Origin: Oryzomonas japonica
Lineage (GTDB): Bacteria > Desulfobacterota > Desulfuromonadia > Geobacterales > Pseudopelobacteraceae
Length of the DNA: 42,913 bases
Assembly: GCF_008802365.1 (NCBI RefSeq)
Contig: NZ_VZQZ01000013.1
Span: forward strand, 1-42,913
Direction of reading: 5' to 3'
Every line of letters starts with the position of its first letter. Position 1 is the stretch's first letter. Of the stretch, positions 34,011 to 42,913 are shown in pieces. The translations under genes and the position numbers were made by a program. Below the pieces are notes generated by a model. The model was given only the letters and a program-made list of their open reading frames with translations, did no database searches and was not told the origin of the DNA.

Positions 34011-37000
34011 ATGAATCTTTCGCGCATTTTTATACTCCGTCCCGTGGCCACAACCCTGCTGATGATCGCCATCCTGCTGGCCGGTGCCGTGGCTTACAAG
34101 CAGTTGCCGGTTTCGGCTCTCCCCCAGGTGGATTACCCCACCATTCAGGTGCGCACCTTTTACCCCGGCGCCAGTCCTGATGTGGTTGCAACCTCCATCA
34201 CGGCACCGTTGGAGCGCCAGTTCGGACAGATGCCGGGCCTGACCCAGATGACCTCCACCAGTTCCAACGGCTGCTCGGTCATCACCATGCAATTCAGCCT
34301 GGAGTTGAGCCTTGATATTGCCGAACAGCAGGTACAGGCAGCCATCAACGCCGCTTCCACCTTTCTTCCCACCGGCCTTCCGAACCCGCCTGTCTACAGC
34401 AAGGTCAATCCGGCCGATACGCCGATCCTGACCCTGGCGCTCAGTTCCGATTCCCTGCCTCTCCCCAAGATAGAGGACCTGGCCGATACCCGCTTTGCCC
34501 AGAAGATCTCCCAGCTTCCCGGCGTGGGTTTGGTGAGTATCAGCGGCGGACAGCGGCCGGCGGTGCGGGTCCATGCAAACCCGACGGCGCTGGCTTCCTA
34601 CAGCCTGACCATGGAAGACCTGCGTTCCTCCATAGCCACCGCTAACGTCAATCAGGCCAAGGGGGGCTTTGACGGTCCCCGGCAGTCCTATATCATCGGA
34701 GCCAACGATCAACTCTACAGCAGCAAGGACTTCCGGCCCCTGGTCGTCGCCTACAAAAACGGCGCGCCGGTACGGCTGTCCGATGTAGCCGATGTCGTGG
34801 ACGATGCGGAGAACGTGAACCAGGCCGCCTGGATGAACGAGAAGCCGTCGGTGATCGTCAACATACAGCGCCAGCCGGGTGCCAACGTTATCGAGGTCGT
34901 GGACCGCATTAAAAAACTGATGCCCCAACTGCAGAGTTCGTTGCCCGCCTCGATCAAGGTGTCGGTGCTGACCGACCGCACCAACACCATCCGGGCCTCG
35001 GTGCGCGACGTGCAGCACGAGATGCTTCTTGCGGTAGTGCTGGTGGTCCTGGTCATCTTTCTCTTTCTGCGCAATTTTTCTGCCACCATCATCCCCAGCG
35101 TGGCGGTACCGCTCTCACTGGTGGGGACCTTCGGGGTCATGTACCTGCTGGGATTCAGTTTGAACAACCTGACACTGATGGCCCTGACCATCTCCACCGG
35201 TTTCGTGGTTGATGACGCCATCGTCATGATCGAGAACATCACCCGCTACATCGAGGAGGGGGAGAGCCCGCTCCAGGCAGCGCTCAAGGGCTCGCAACAG
35301 ATCGGGTTCACCATCCTGTCGCTGACGGTCTCGCTGATTGCCGTGTTGATCCCTCTGCTCTTCATGGGCGATGTCGTCGGTCGCCTGTTCCGCGAGTTTG
35401 CCGTCACCCTGGGGGTCACCATCCTCATATCTGCGGTGGTCTCCCTGACCCTGACCCCCATGATGTGCGCCCGACTGCTCAAGCATGTGCCTGAAGAACG
35501 GCAGGGGCGGTTTTACCACGCCTCGCAGCTCTTCTTCGATCGAGTCATTGCCGCCTATGGCCGGTCGCTCAAGATCGTGCTGAGGCACCAGACTGCGACG
35601 CTGGTGATAGCGGTCGGCACGCTGGTGCTGACGGTCGTACTCTATGTGCTGGTGCCCAAGGGGTTTTTCCCGGTACAGGATACCGGTGCCATCCAAGGGG
35701 TAACCGAGGCGGCACAATCCATCTCGTTCCCCGCCATGGCCGAGCGTCAACAGGAACTTGCCCGGGCGATCCTCAAGGATCCTGCCGTCGAGAGCCTCTC
35801 TTCCTTCATTGGGGTGGACGGTATCAACACCACACTCAACAGCGGTCGCATCATGATAAACCTGAAGCCGCTCGCCGAGCGCGACGCCAGCGCCAGCGAG
35901 GTCGTACGCCGTTTGCAGGCGAACACTTCGGGTGTCGCCGACATAAAACTCTTCATGCAGCCGGTTCAGGACCTGACCGTCGATGCCAGGGTCAGTCGCA
36001 CCCAGTTCCAGTACACCCTGGAAGATCCCAATACCGATGAACTGAAAGCGTTGGCGCCCAAGGTGATCGAGGCGATGAAAGCACGTCCCGAACTTCTTGA
36101 TGTCAGCAGCGACCAGCAGGACCAGGGGGCGCGCGTCGTGCTGGATATCGACCGGAACACGGCGGCCCGTTTCGGCATCACCCCCCAGAATATCGACGAT
36201 GCTCTCTACGACGCTTTTGGCCAGAGGCTTGTCTCGACCATATTTACCGAACTGAACCAGTACCGGGTCGTACTTGCCGTTAAAGAGGATTTTCGTAACA
36301 GCCCCACCGGCCTGCAATCGGTTTATCTGCGCAGCACCAGTGGCGGCATGATCCCCCTGAGTACCATTGCCCGGGCGACGGAGTCGGTCGGGCCGCTGGT
36401 CATCAACCGCCAGGGGCAATTCCCGGCGGTGACCACGTCGTTCAACCTGGCGCCGGGCATGTCGCTGGGGACCGCGGTCACGGCGGTGGAGGCGGCCACC
36501 GAGAAGCTCGGGCTGCCGGCCAGTATCAGAGGCACGTTCCAAGGAACGGCCCAGGCCTTCAAATCATCTTTGTCCAACGAACCGCTACTGATTCTGGCGG
36601 CCCTGATTACGGTCTACATCGTGCTGGGAGTGTTGTACGAAAGCTACATCCATCCGGTCACCATCCTCTCCACCCTTCCTTCCGCCGGCGTCGGAGCGGT
36701 GCTGTCGTTGATGATCTGCCGCACCGACTTGAGTGTCATTGCCATCATCGGCATTATCCTCCTGATCGGCATCGTCAAGAAGAATGGCATTATGATGGTT
36801 GACTTTGCCCTGGATGCGGAACGCAAGGAAGGAAAACCGCCGGAAGAAGCCATTTATCAGGCGTGTCTGCTACGCTTCAGGCCGATCATGATGACCACCA
36901 TGGCGGCTCTTTTGGGGGCGTTGCCGCTGGCCATGGGGCATGGCGTCGGGTCGGAGTTGCGGCGACCGCTGGGTATCTCCATCGTGGGGGGCCTGATTTT

Positions 37001-37127
37001 CAGCCAGATCCTGACGCTCTATACCACACCGGTGATCTACCTGGCCTTCGACCGGCTGGCGCAGCGGCGGGGAAAACGGCGGGGCGGTGAAAGAACGATC
37101 AAGAGCCCCGACGTAACCACACCATGA
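34011..37127 (+). CDS. RND multidrug efflux permease, MdtB type
   Basis: A 1038-residue inner-membrane proton-driven transporter of the HAE1 family, with twelve membrane helices and two large periplasmic loops. The N-terminus has the typical [19 protein letters not shown] and [11 protein letters not shown]; the proton relay in helix 4 is intact with [16 protein letters not shown]; the second half shows [26 protein letters not shown] and [15 protein letters not shown]. It shares high similarity with the next gene, and in E. coli the pair MdtB and MdtC form a mixed trimer, so the same is likely. A 240-base gap with a repeat separates it from the adaptor gene. Its stop overlaps the next start by four bases. 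Substrates unknown. Confidence 0.94.
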   Translation: MNLSRIFILRPVATTLLMIAILLAGAVAYKQLPVSALPQVDYPTIQVRTFYPGASPDVVATSITAPLERQFGQMPGLTQMTSTSSNGCSVITMQFSLELSLDIAEQQVQAAINAASTFLPTGLPNPPVYSKVNPADTPILTLALSSDSLPLPKIEDLADTRFAQKISQLPGVGLVSISGGQRPAVRVHANPTALASYSLTMEDLRSSIATANVNQAKGGFDGPRQSYIIGANDQLYSSKDFRPLVVAYKNGAPVRLSDVADVVDDAENVNQAAWMNEKPSVIVNIQRQPGANVIEVVDRIKKLMPQLQSSLPASIKVSVLTDRTNTIRASVRDVQHEMLLAVVLVVLVIFLFLRNFSATIIPSVAVPLSLVGTFGVMYLLGFSLNNLTLMALTISTGFVVDDAIVMIENITRYIEEGESPLQAALKGSQQIGFTILSLTVSLIAVLIPLLFMGDVVGRLFREFAVTLGVTILISAVVSLTLTPMMCARLLKHVPEERQGRFYHASQLFFDRVIAAYGRSLKIVLRHQTATLVIAVGTLVLTVVLYVLVPKGFFPVQDTGAIQGVTEAAQSISFPAMAERQQELARAILKDPAVESLSSFIGVDGINTTLNSGRIMINLKPLAERDASASEVVRRLQANTSGVADIKLFMQPVQDLTVDARVSRTQFQYTLEDPNTDELKALAPKVIEAMKARPELLDVSSDQQDQGARVVLDIDRNTAARFGITPQNIDDALYDAFGQRLVSTIFTELNQYRVVLAVKEDFRNSPTGLQSVYLRSTSGGMIPLSTIARATESVGPLVINRQGQFPAVTTSFNLAPGMSLGTAVTAVEAATEKLGLPASIRGTFQGTAQAFKSSLSNEPLLILAALITVYIVLGVLYESYIHPVTILSTLPSAGVGAVLSLMICRTDLSVIAIIGIILLIGIVKKNGIMMVDFALDAERKEGKPPEEAIYQACLLRFRPIMMTTMAALLGALPLAMGHGVGSELRRPLGISIVGGLIFSQILTLYTTPVIYLAFDRLAQRRGKRRGGERTIKSPDVTTP

Positions 37128-40100
37128 ACATCTCCGCGCCTTTCATAAAGCGTCCGGTCGCCACCACACTGCTTACCTTGGGGCTCGTATTGGCTGGGGT
37201 GATCGCTTTCCGTCTCTTGCCGGTATCGCCGCTGCCCCAGGTGGATTTTCCGACTATTTCGGTTTCGGCATCCCTGCCCGGCGCAGACCCGGAAACCATG
37301 TCCACCTCGGTGGCGGCGCCTCTGGAGCGCCAGTTCGGCCGTATCGCCGGCGTGACCGAGATGACGTCCACCAGCAACCGCGGTTCCACCAGCATCACCA
37401 TGCAGTTCGACCTGAACCGCGACATCGACGGCGCCGCGCGGGACGTGCAGGCGGCCATCAATGCTTCCCGTGGCGATCTGCCTTCCAACCTCCCCAGCAA
37501 CCCCAGCTACCGCAAGGTCAATCCGGCCGATGCGCCGATCCTGATCCTGGCCCTGACCTCGGATACCATGAGCAAACCGCAGATGTACGACGCCGCTTCG
37601 TCCATCATGCAGCAGAAGCTCTCCCAGGTGAAAGGGGTCGGCCAAGTGTTTGTTGGGGGAAGTTCTCTCCCGGCGGTGCGGGTGGAACTGAATCCGCTTA
37701 CGCTCAGCAAGTACGGCCTCAGCCTGGAAAACGTGCGCAGCACGCTGGCGGCTACCAATGCCAACCGGCCCAAAGGCCAGGTTTCCTCAGCCGATAAGAC
37801 CTGGGAAATTCGTGCCAACGACCAGCTTCGCACGGCCAAGGAGTATCTGCCGCTGGTGGTGAACTACAAGAGCGGCGCAGCACTCCGGCTGGCGGATGTG
37901 GCCAATGTGCGGGATTCGGTGGAAGATCTGCGCTCCGCCGGCCTGGTGAACGGCAAGCCGTCGGTCATGGTGATCATCTCACGCCAGCCGGGCGCCAATA
38001 TCATCGAGACGGTGGACAACGTGCGCGCCTTGCTGCCGCAGCTTCAAGCTGCCCTGCCGGGGGCCGTCAATCTGTCGGTCGTCCTTGATCGCACCCCTTC
38101 CATACGCGGCTCCCTGCGGGACGTGGAACGCTCGCTGCTGCTTTCCGCTCTGCTGGTGATCCTGGTGGTGTTCTGGTTCCTGCGCGATGCGCGCGCCACG
38201 CTCATCCCGGCCGTGGCCGTTGGGGTGTCGATCATCGGCACCTTTGCGGTGATGTACCTGTTCGACTACTCCCTGGATAATCTGTCGCTGATGGCCTTGA
38301 CGATTGCCACCGGTTTTGTTGTGGACGACGCCATCGTGGTGCTGGAAAATATCACCCGCTACCGGGAACAGGGGCAATCGCCGCTCCAGGCGGCCCTGTC
38401 CGGTTCCAAAGAGATTGCCTTCACTGTCCTCTCCATGAGCGTTTCCCTGGTGGCGGTATTCATTCCCATCCTGCTGATGGGAGGGATCGTCGGGCGTTTG
38501 TTCCGCGAATTTGCCGTAACCCTCTCGGCGGCGATCATGGTTTCTTTGCTGGTGTCCCTGACCGCGACTCCCATGATGTGTGCCACGTTGCTCAAGCCTG
38601 AACGGAAACGGAAATACGGCATCATCTACCGGGCCAGCGAAGGGATGTTCACCTGGCTTCATAGCTTCTACAAGGTCACCCTCTCCTGGGCACTCGCCCA
38701 TACCCGCATCATGCTGCTCATCATCGTGGCAACGGTGGTGGTCAATGTGGCGCTGTTCATACTCGTCCCCAAGGGGTTCTTCCCTGAACAGGATACCGGC
38801 CGTATCATGGGGAGAATCCAGGCTGCCCAGGATATCTCGTTCCAGGCCATGGAGCAGAAGCTGGCCCAGATCGTGGGCATCATCAAATCCGATCCGGATG
38901 TGGAGTATGTGACCGGATTCACGGGCGGTAACGGTGGCGGCGCAACCACCAATACCGGCCGGATGTTTATCTCCCTGAAACCGTTTGAAAAGAGGACCAG
39001 CAGCGCCAACGACGTCATCAAGAGGTTGCGCAGGAAGCTTATGGGCGTACCGGGTGCACCGGCCTTCCTGGCCCCGGTGCAGGATCTGCGCGTCGGCGGC
39101 AGGATCGGCAACGCCCTCTACCAGTATACCCTCCAGGGGAGCGACCTGAACGAGCTCAACACCTGGTCCCAGAACGTGCTCCGGAAATTGCGCACGGTCC
39201 CCCAGGTGGTCGACCTCAGCAGCGACCTGCAGAACAAGGGGAGGGAGGCATCGTTGGTGATCGATCGCCCCACGGCTGCCCGTTTGGGCGTCACCCCCCA
39301 GGTGATCGACAATACCCTGTACGACGCCTTCGGCCAACGCCAGGTGTCCATCTCCTATACCCTGCTGAACCAATACCATGTGATCATGGAGGTTGACCCC
39401 GTCTTCTGGCAGCGGCCCGATACGTTGCGGGACATCTACGTCCCCTCGACCAACGGCAGCCAGGTACCGCTTTCGAGCTTTACCCATTATGAACCTTCGG
39501 CCACGGCACTGGCGGTGAATCACCAGGGGCAATTTCCGGCAATCACATTGTCGTTCAACCTGGCACCCGGCGTGGCCTTGGGCGATGCGGTCAAGGCGAT
39601 CGAGGCCGCCACCCGGGAGATGGGGATGCCGCTCACCATTCGGGGCAGCTTCCAGGGGACGGCCCAGGCGTTTCAGGCTTCACTCAACAATCAGCCGCTC
39701 CTGATCCTGGCGGCCCTGGTGGCGGTTTACATCGTGCTCGGGGTGCTGTACGAGAGCTATATCCACCCCATCACCATCCTCTCCACCCTGCCGTCGGCAG
39801 GGGTAGGGGCGGTGGCCGCCCTGATGCTGTTCCGCACCGACTTGAGCCTGATCGCCATCATCGGCGTCATTCTGCTGATTGGCATCGTCAAGAAGAATGG
39901 TATCATGATGGTGGACTTCGCCATCGCCGCCGAGCGCAACGAGGGGAAAAGTCCTGAAGAGGCGATCTACGAGGCCTGCCTGCTCCGCTTCCGGCCGATC
40001 ATGATGACCACCATGGCCGCACTCCTGGGAGCGCTTCCCATGGCATTGGGGTTCGGTGTAGGATCGGAATTGCGGCGCCCCTTGGGCATCTCCATCGTCG

Positions 40101-40225
40101 GCGGCCTGATCTTCAGTCAGATGCTGACCCTGTACACCACCCCGGTGGTGTACCTCTATATGGACCGTTTCAGGCTGTGGGTGGCGAAGATCCGGGGACA
40201 GAGGAAGAACGCATCCCGTGCTTAA
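37124..40225 (+). CDS. RND multidrug efflux permease, MdtC type
   Basis: A 1033-residue partner of the preceding permease, with the same twelve-helix plan: [19 protein letters not shown] at the start, [16 protein letters not shown] with the paired Asp in helix 4, [17 protein letters not shown] and [15 protein letters not shown] in the second half. The start codon overlaps the upstream stop as ATGA, so both subunits are probably made in equal amounts, as expected for an MdtBC-type heterotrimer. The assignment as B or C is by gene order, not by subunit-specific residues. Confidence 0.94.
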   Translation: MNISAPFIKRPVATTLLTLGLVLAGVIAFRLLPVSPLPQVDFPTISVSASLPGADPETMSTSVAAPLERQFGRIAGVTEMTSTSNRGSTSITMQFDLNRDIDGAARDVQAAINASRGDLPSNLPSNPSYRKVNPADAPILILALTSDTMSKPQMYDAASSIMQQKLSQVKGVGQVFVGGSSLPAVRVELNPLTLSKYGLSLENVRSTLAATNANRPKGQVSSADKTWEIRANDQLRTAKEYLPLVVNYKSGAALRLADVANVRDSVEDLRSAGLVNGKPSVMVIISRQPGANIIETVDNVRALLPQLQAALPGAVNLSVVLDRTPSIRGSLRDVERSLLLSALLVILVVFWFLRDARATLIPAVAVGVSIIGTFAVMYLFDYSLDNLSLMALTIATGFVVDDAIVVLENITRYREQGQSPLQAALSGSKEIAFTVLSMSVSLVAVFIPILLMGGIVGRLFREFAVTLSAAIMVSLLVSLTATPMMCATLLKPERKRKYGIIYRASEGMFTWLHSFYKVTLSWALAHTRIMLLIIVATVVVNVALFILVPKGFFPEQDTGRIMGRIQAAQDISFQAMEQKLAQIVGIIKSDPDVEYVTGFTGGNGGGATTNTGRMFISLKPFEKRTSSANDVIKRLRRKLMGVPGAPAFLAPVQDLRVGGRIGNALYQYTLQGSDLNELNTWSQNVLRKLRTVPQVVDLSSDLQNKGREASLVIDRPTAARLGVTPQVIDNTLYDAFGQRQVSISYTLLNQYHVIMEVDPVFWQRPDTLRDIYVPSTNGSQVPLSSFTHYEPSATALAVNHQGQFPAITLSFNLAPGVALGDAVKAIEAATREMGMPLTIRGSFQGTAQAFQASLNNQPLLILAALVAVYIVLGVLYESYIHPITILSTLPSAGVGAVAALMLFRTDLSLIAIIGVILLIGIVKKNGIMMVDFAIAAERNEGKSPEEAIYEACLLRFRPIMMTTMAALLGALPMALGFGVGSELRRPLGISIVGGLIFSQMLTLYTTPVVYLYMDRFRLWVAKIRGQRKNASRA

Positions 40226-40305
40226 ACGTGGACACACCACGGATTAGCGGCAATGGTTTCTCGCGCTGCCCGGCCATGACGTTTTGAATTGGGAAAGGAT
40301 ACACC

Positions 40306-41748
40306 ATGCTTATGATACAATCGCCCTGCCGCCGTTACTTCTTTCTTGCCGGAACGCTCATGTTCCTGGCCGGTTGTACGGTCGGCCCGAATTACGTTCG
40401 GCCTGCGGCTGTGCCGGTCATGCCGACGGCCTACAAGGAAGTGAACGGCTGGAAAACGGCACAACCGCGGGATGAAGCCATCAAGGGGGCCTGGTGGCAG
40501 CTATTCAACGACCCGCAGTTGAATGCCCTGGAAGAGCAGGTTGCCGTGTCGAACCAAAACGTGCTCGCGGCCGAGGCCGGCTTCCGCCAGGCCCGCGCTC
40601 TGATCCAGTCCGCCAAGGCAGGTTACTACCCGACGGTCTCGGTCGGGGCCTCGGCCACCCGTGCCCATCAGTCGTCAACCCTTGGCAGTTCTGCAAAATC
40701 CGACGCCACCACCTATACGATTCCCGTGGATATTTCGTGGGAGGCCGACATCTGGGGCCGCGTACGGCGCAGCGTGGAAGCGAGCCGGGCAAACGCCCAG
40801 GCCAGCGAGGCCGATCTGGCGGCGCTCCGCCTGAGTGCCCAGGCCCAGCTTGCCCAGGCTTATTTTCAACTGCGCACCCAGGATGCCCAGAAAGCATTCC
40901 TGGACGCCACCGTTGCCTACTACCGCAAATCCCTTGAATTGACGAAAAACCGCTACGCCAGCGGTGTGGCAGCAAAGGCGGATGTGCTTCAGGCAGAGAC
41001 CCTGCTCAAGAGCACCCAGGCCCAGGCCATCGACCTCGGTGTGCAACGTGCCCAGTACGAGCATGCCATCGCCCTGTTGATCGGCAAACCGGCTGCTGAT
41101 TTCAGTCTGCCCGCCGCTCCCCTCGAAGCGGCGCCGCCGGTCATCCCCTTGGGGGTGCCGTCCCTGTTGCTGGAACGCAGGCCCGACATCGCCGCATCGG
41201 AGCGGCGGATGGCGGCGGCCAATGCCCAAATAGGCGTAGCCGAGGCGGCCTGGTATCCATCCATTACCTTGAGCGCATCGGGCGGTCTGGAGACGACGAG
41301 CTTTTCCCGCTGGTTGAGCTGGCCGAGCCGATTTTGGTCGGTTGGCCCTGCGGTTTCGGAGACCCTGTTCGATGGGGGGCTGCGCAGCGCACAGAACGAC
41401 CAGGCGCGGGCCGCCTACGATGCCGAGGTGGCCACCTATCGCCAGACCGTGCTGACCGGTTTTCAGGAGGTGGAGGATAATCTGGCGGCGTTGCGCATCC
41501 TGGAGGAAGAGTCCAAGGTTCAGGATGAGGCGGTTCAGGCCGCCCGGCAATCGGTAGCCGTTGCCGAAAACCAGTACAAGGCCGGCATCACCAGTTATTT
41601 GACCCTGCTGACCGCCCAGGCCGCCGAGCTTGCCAACGAACGGACGGCCATAACCATCCGCGGTAGCCGCATGACTGCCGGCGTGCTCCTGATCAAGGCC
41701 CTGGGGGGCGGGTGGGACGCCTCGAACCTGCAGGATACGAAACGTTGA
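40306..41748 (+). CDS. Outer-membrane efflux channel lipoprotein, NodT/OprM type
   Basis: A 480-residue outer-membrane factor. The signal peptide ends in the lipobox LAGC (Cys24), followed by the typical TVGPNYVRP. Two repeated OEP domains build the channel and periplasmic helices: first WWQLFNDPQLNALEEQ and SWEADIWGRVRRSVEAS, then LLERRPDIAASERRMAAANAQIGVAEAAWYP and FQEVEDNLAALRILEEE. It completes the pump with the adaptor and two permeases upstream, from which it is separated by 80 bases. A short AAGG site precedes ATG. Bidirectional terminator follows. Confidence 0.94.
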   Translation: MLMIQSPCRRYFFLAGTLMFLAGCTVGPNYVRPAAVPVMPTAYKEVNGWKTAQPRDEAIKGAWWQLFNDPQLNALEEQVAVSNQNVLAAEAGFRQARALIQSAKAGYYPTVSVGASATRAHQSSTLGSSAKSDATTYTIPVDISWEADIWGRVRRSVEASRANAQASEADLAALRLSAQAQLAQAYFQLRTQDAQKAFLDATVAYYRKSLELTKNRYASGVAAKADVLQAETLLKSTQAQAIDLGVQRAQYEHAIALLIGKPAADFSLPAAPLEAAPPVIPLGVPSLLLERRPDIAASERRMAAANAQIGVAEAAWYPSITLSASGGLETTSFSRWLSWPSRFWSVGPAVSETLFDGGLRSAQNDQARAAYDAEVATYRQTVLTGFQEVEDNLAALRILEEESKVQDEAVQAARQSVAVAENQYKAGITSYLTLLTAQAAELANERTAITIRGSRMTAGVLLIKALGGGWDASNLQDTKR

Positions 41749-41806
41749 CCCCGCGTCGTCAAGCTGCGGAAGAATGAGAGCCGGAGGATGGTGGCCCGGC
41801 AGGTGC

Positions 41807-41852
41807 AAAGCAAAACGGTTCCCGGCGCTATGGTCGGAAACCGTTTTGCTTT
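41807..41852. terminator. Bidirectional terminator of the efflux operon
   Basis: A 14-base stem (41807-41820 with 41839-41852) with A-rich left and T-rich right ends, between the channel gene and the convergent small gene. Confidence 0.82.
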
Positions 41853-41871
41853 AACTACGTTATGAGGGGAC

Positions 41872-42108
41872 TTACGAGTTGTCTTCCGGGCCGCCGAGGT
41901 ACTTGCTGACCTCGTTGGCAAGGGTCGAGTGATGCAGCAACCGGCTGGGAATCTTGTCGCCGCCGAACAGCTCCTGATGCCAGGGCTGCTTTTTCAGCCA
42001 GTCCATGAGCCTTTGCCACGCCTGCCAATTATTGAATTCACAGTCGATGCCGGTAAGCTGGTTGAGGAACTTGTCTCGCGGACTTCGCATGTGGGAAGGA
42101 ACGGCCAT
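41872..42108 (-). CDS. Small protein of unknown function
   Basis: A 78-residue hydrophilic protein beginning MAVPSHMRSP. It contains many aromatic residues and a region GIDCEFNNWQAWQRLMDWL, with no signal peptide, membrane segment or known motif. The frame is open to 42177; I chose ATG 42108 because GGAG stands about ten bases upstream, while the extra residues look random. Codon use looks normal for the window and the bidirectional terminator after it supports a real transcript. I do not recognise the family. It lies 188 bases downstream of the outer-membrane barrel gene on the same strand. Confidence 0.5.
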   Translation of the reverse strand: MAVPSHMRSPRDKFLNQLTGIDCEFNNWQAWQRLMDWLKKQPWHQELFGGDKIPSRLLHHSTLANEVSKYLGGPEDNS

Positions 42109-42296
42109 AGGCGGGGTACTCCATGTAGCGGGAAATACGGTTGTCGTCTTGTATCTGATCGCGTCAACGAGAGACAATTATCGCGAACCTGTCTGAAATA
42201 TCTACCATTTTGGGTATTAAATCAAGCAATAATAGGTATTGTTTCTGTATTCGGCGTGGCAAAACGTATTTTGCTCCGCGCCCAATGCACGGTTGC

Positions 42297-42913
42297 TTAT
42301 TGGGTCGCCGGCAGGAGCCTTTTTTTCTTAACGATGGTTTTATGTCGCTTTTTCAATACGGACTTTTTTGAGGCGCCTGCGGTGGCTGACTTCCCTTTGG
42401 TTTGCTGGACTGCCGGTGCAGCATCCTGCCATCCCTTTTCCGGGCTCAGCTCGCTCCGGGCCGTGGCCTGATCGAGCATTTCCTGTTCCCGCGCACTCTT
42501 TTCAGCAGCCAACCGGGCTTCTTTCCCCTTCTCCCATTCTGTCTTGAATGTTGTAATCCGGTCCAGTTCTTCTTTGGTGAACTGTTCCTTCATTCGTGCC
42601 AGCTGTTCCGATGGCGACGGTTCCTGGGGTTTGCTTTCGTCCGGTGCAGCGGCAGCAGGCTGCCGGGGCTTTTCCTGCGGAATCGGCTGGGGCGGCGCTA
42701 CCTGCTCCTGCCGTTTTTTTGCCAGAGCGGCTTTTACGGAGGCAAAGGTGGGTGCCGGTCTGGCCTCACCCGTGGCACCGCCAAAGGGGATGGTCACGCC
42801 CAGGGTATATTCGAAGGCGCTGGCATTGGCCACGACGTGCCGCACATCCGCCCGCAGCGCCAGCCGGTCGTACAGGAAGTATTTCACGCCGCCGCCATAG
42901 TCGAAAAAGCCCA
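42297..42913 (-). CDS. Outer-membrane beta-barrel protein, C-terminal part (5' end outside window)
   Basis: The frame is open to the right edge, so only the last 205 or so residues are seen. The first visible part, FFDYGGGVKYFLYDRLALRA, then YTLGVTIPFGG, matches the last strands of an OmpA-like outer-membrane barrel (typical OMP_b-brl pattern). After the barrel comes a long charged tail rich in Lys, Glu, Gln, Pro and Ala with a predicted helix or coiled coil (about 110-150 from the visible start) and a strongly basic end (KKRHKTIVKKKRLLPATQ). No OmpA peptidoglycan-binding motif is visible. Periplasmic tail function is unknown. Confidence 0.75.
   Translation of the reverse strand, partial: GFFDYGGGVKYFLYDRLALRADVRHVVANASAFEYTLGVTIPFGGATGEARPAPTFASVKAALAKKRQEQVAPPQPIPQEKPRQPAAAAPDESKPQEPSPSEQLARMKEQFTKEELDRITTFKTEWEKGKEARLAAEKSAREQEMLDQATARSELSPEKGWQDAAPAVQQTKGKSATAGASKKSVLKKRHKTIVKKKRLLPATQ

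Noticed and set aside
35115-36542. Open frame of 475 codons on minus opposite the first RND permease
   Set aside because: Antisense to strongly conserved transporter sequence, without membrane helices or known motifs.
37979-39532. Open frame of 517 codons on minus opposite the second RND permease
   Set aside because: Same reasoning as the neighbouring antisense frame.
1-42913. CRISPR arrays, tRNA, rRNA, riboswitches and integrases
   Set aside because: I looked for regular direct repeats, cloverleaf features, conserved rRNA segments, known riboswitch cores and recombinase motifs and saw none.

Overview
The window reads as chromosomal DNA of a Geobacter-like bacterium (Desulfuromonadia). Signs are multiheme c-type cytochromes at the left edge, several mono-heme cytochromes, a sensor kinase with a heme c motif, a class I fumarase, an LPS gene (lpxC) and outer-membrane lipoproteins. 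Base composition looks uniformly GC-rich and Shine-Dalgarno sites are mostly strong. Genus-level identity is an inference. No tRNA, rRNA, CRISPR array, prophage or transposase gene was seen.

Layout. 1-2557: end of a five-heme cytochrome gene and a nine-heme lipoprotein cytochrome, closed by a clear terminator. 2773-5892: a four-helix membrane protein, a secreted SUMF1-fold protein on the opposite strand, branched-chain aminotransferase, a small Cys protein and an overlapping 2[4Fe-4S] ferredoxin. 5889-9639 (minus): a membrane/spermidine synthase fusion, a TPR-like protein, a DPSL/thioferritin-like protein and a MauE/DoxX-type membrane protein. 9812-12777: regulated CBS-DRTGG pyrophosphatase, zinc-ribbon rhomboid protease and a DUF4124 protein, behind a near-consensus promoter. 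12885-13776: two divergent mono-heme cytochromes. 13939-15937 (minus): MarR regulator, YceI and an extradiol dioxygenase, with a 26-base near-palindrome over the marR promoter. 16177-19800 (minus): S1-domain protein, ABC-F ATPase with a degenerate second Walker A, and a YaiI family protein.

20058-23564: a periplasmic-heme hybrid histidine kinase, an adenosine-specific kinase family protein and a PEBP protein. 23633-25258 (minus): class I fumarase. 25485-27139: serine acetyltransferase and LpxC, separated by a 126-base inverted-repeat element flanked by an 8-base direct repeat. 27345-31894 (minus): a CNNM/HlyC-type membrane protein overlapping an AsmA/YhdP-like protein. 32377-41748: a tripartite RND efflux operon (adaptor, two permeases, outer-membrane channel), preceded by a short coupled leader ORF and carrying an inverted-repeat element after the adaptor gene. 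41872-42913 (minus): a small unknown protein and the 3' part of an outer-membrane barrel protein gene.

Most genes are envelope, redox or housekeeping functions of known families. I did not find one large unmistakable new system. The best leads are the MarR-YceI-dioxygenase unit with its operator, the thioferritin/TPR/aminopropyltransferase-like cluster, the heme c hybrid kinase, the altered ABC-F Walker A, the leader ORF of the efflux operon and two small inverted-repeat elements.
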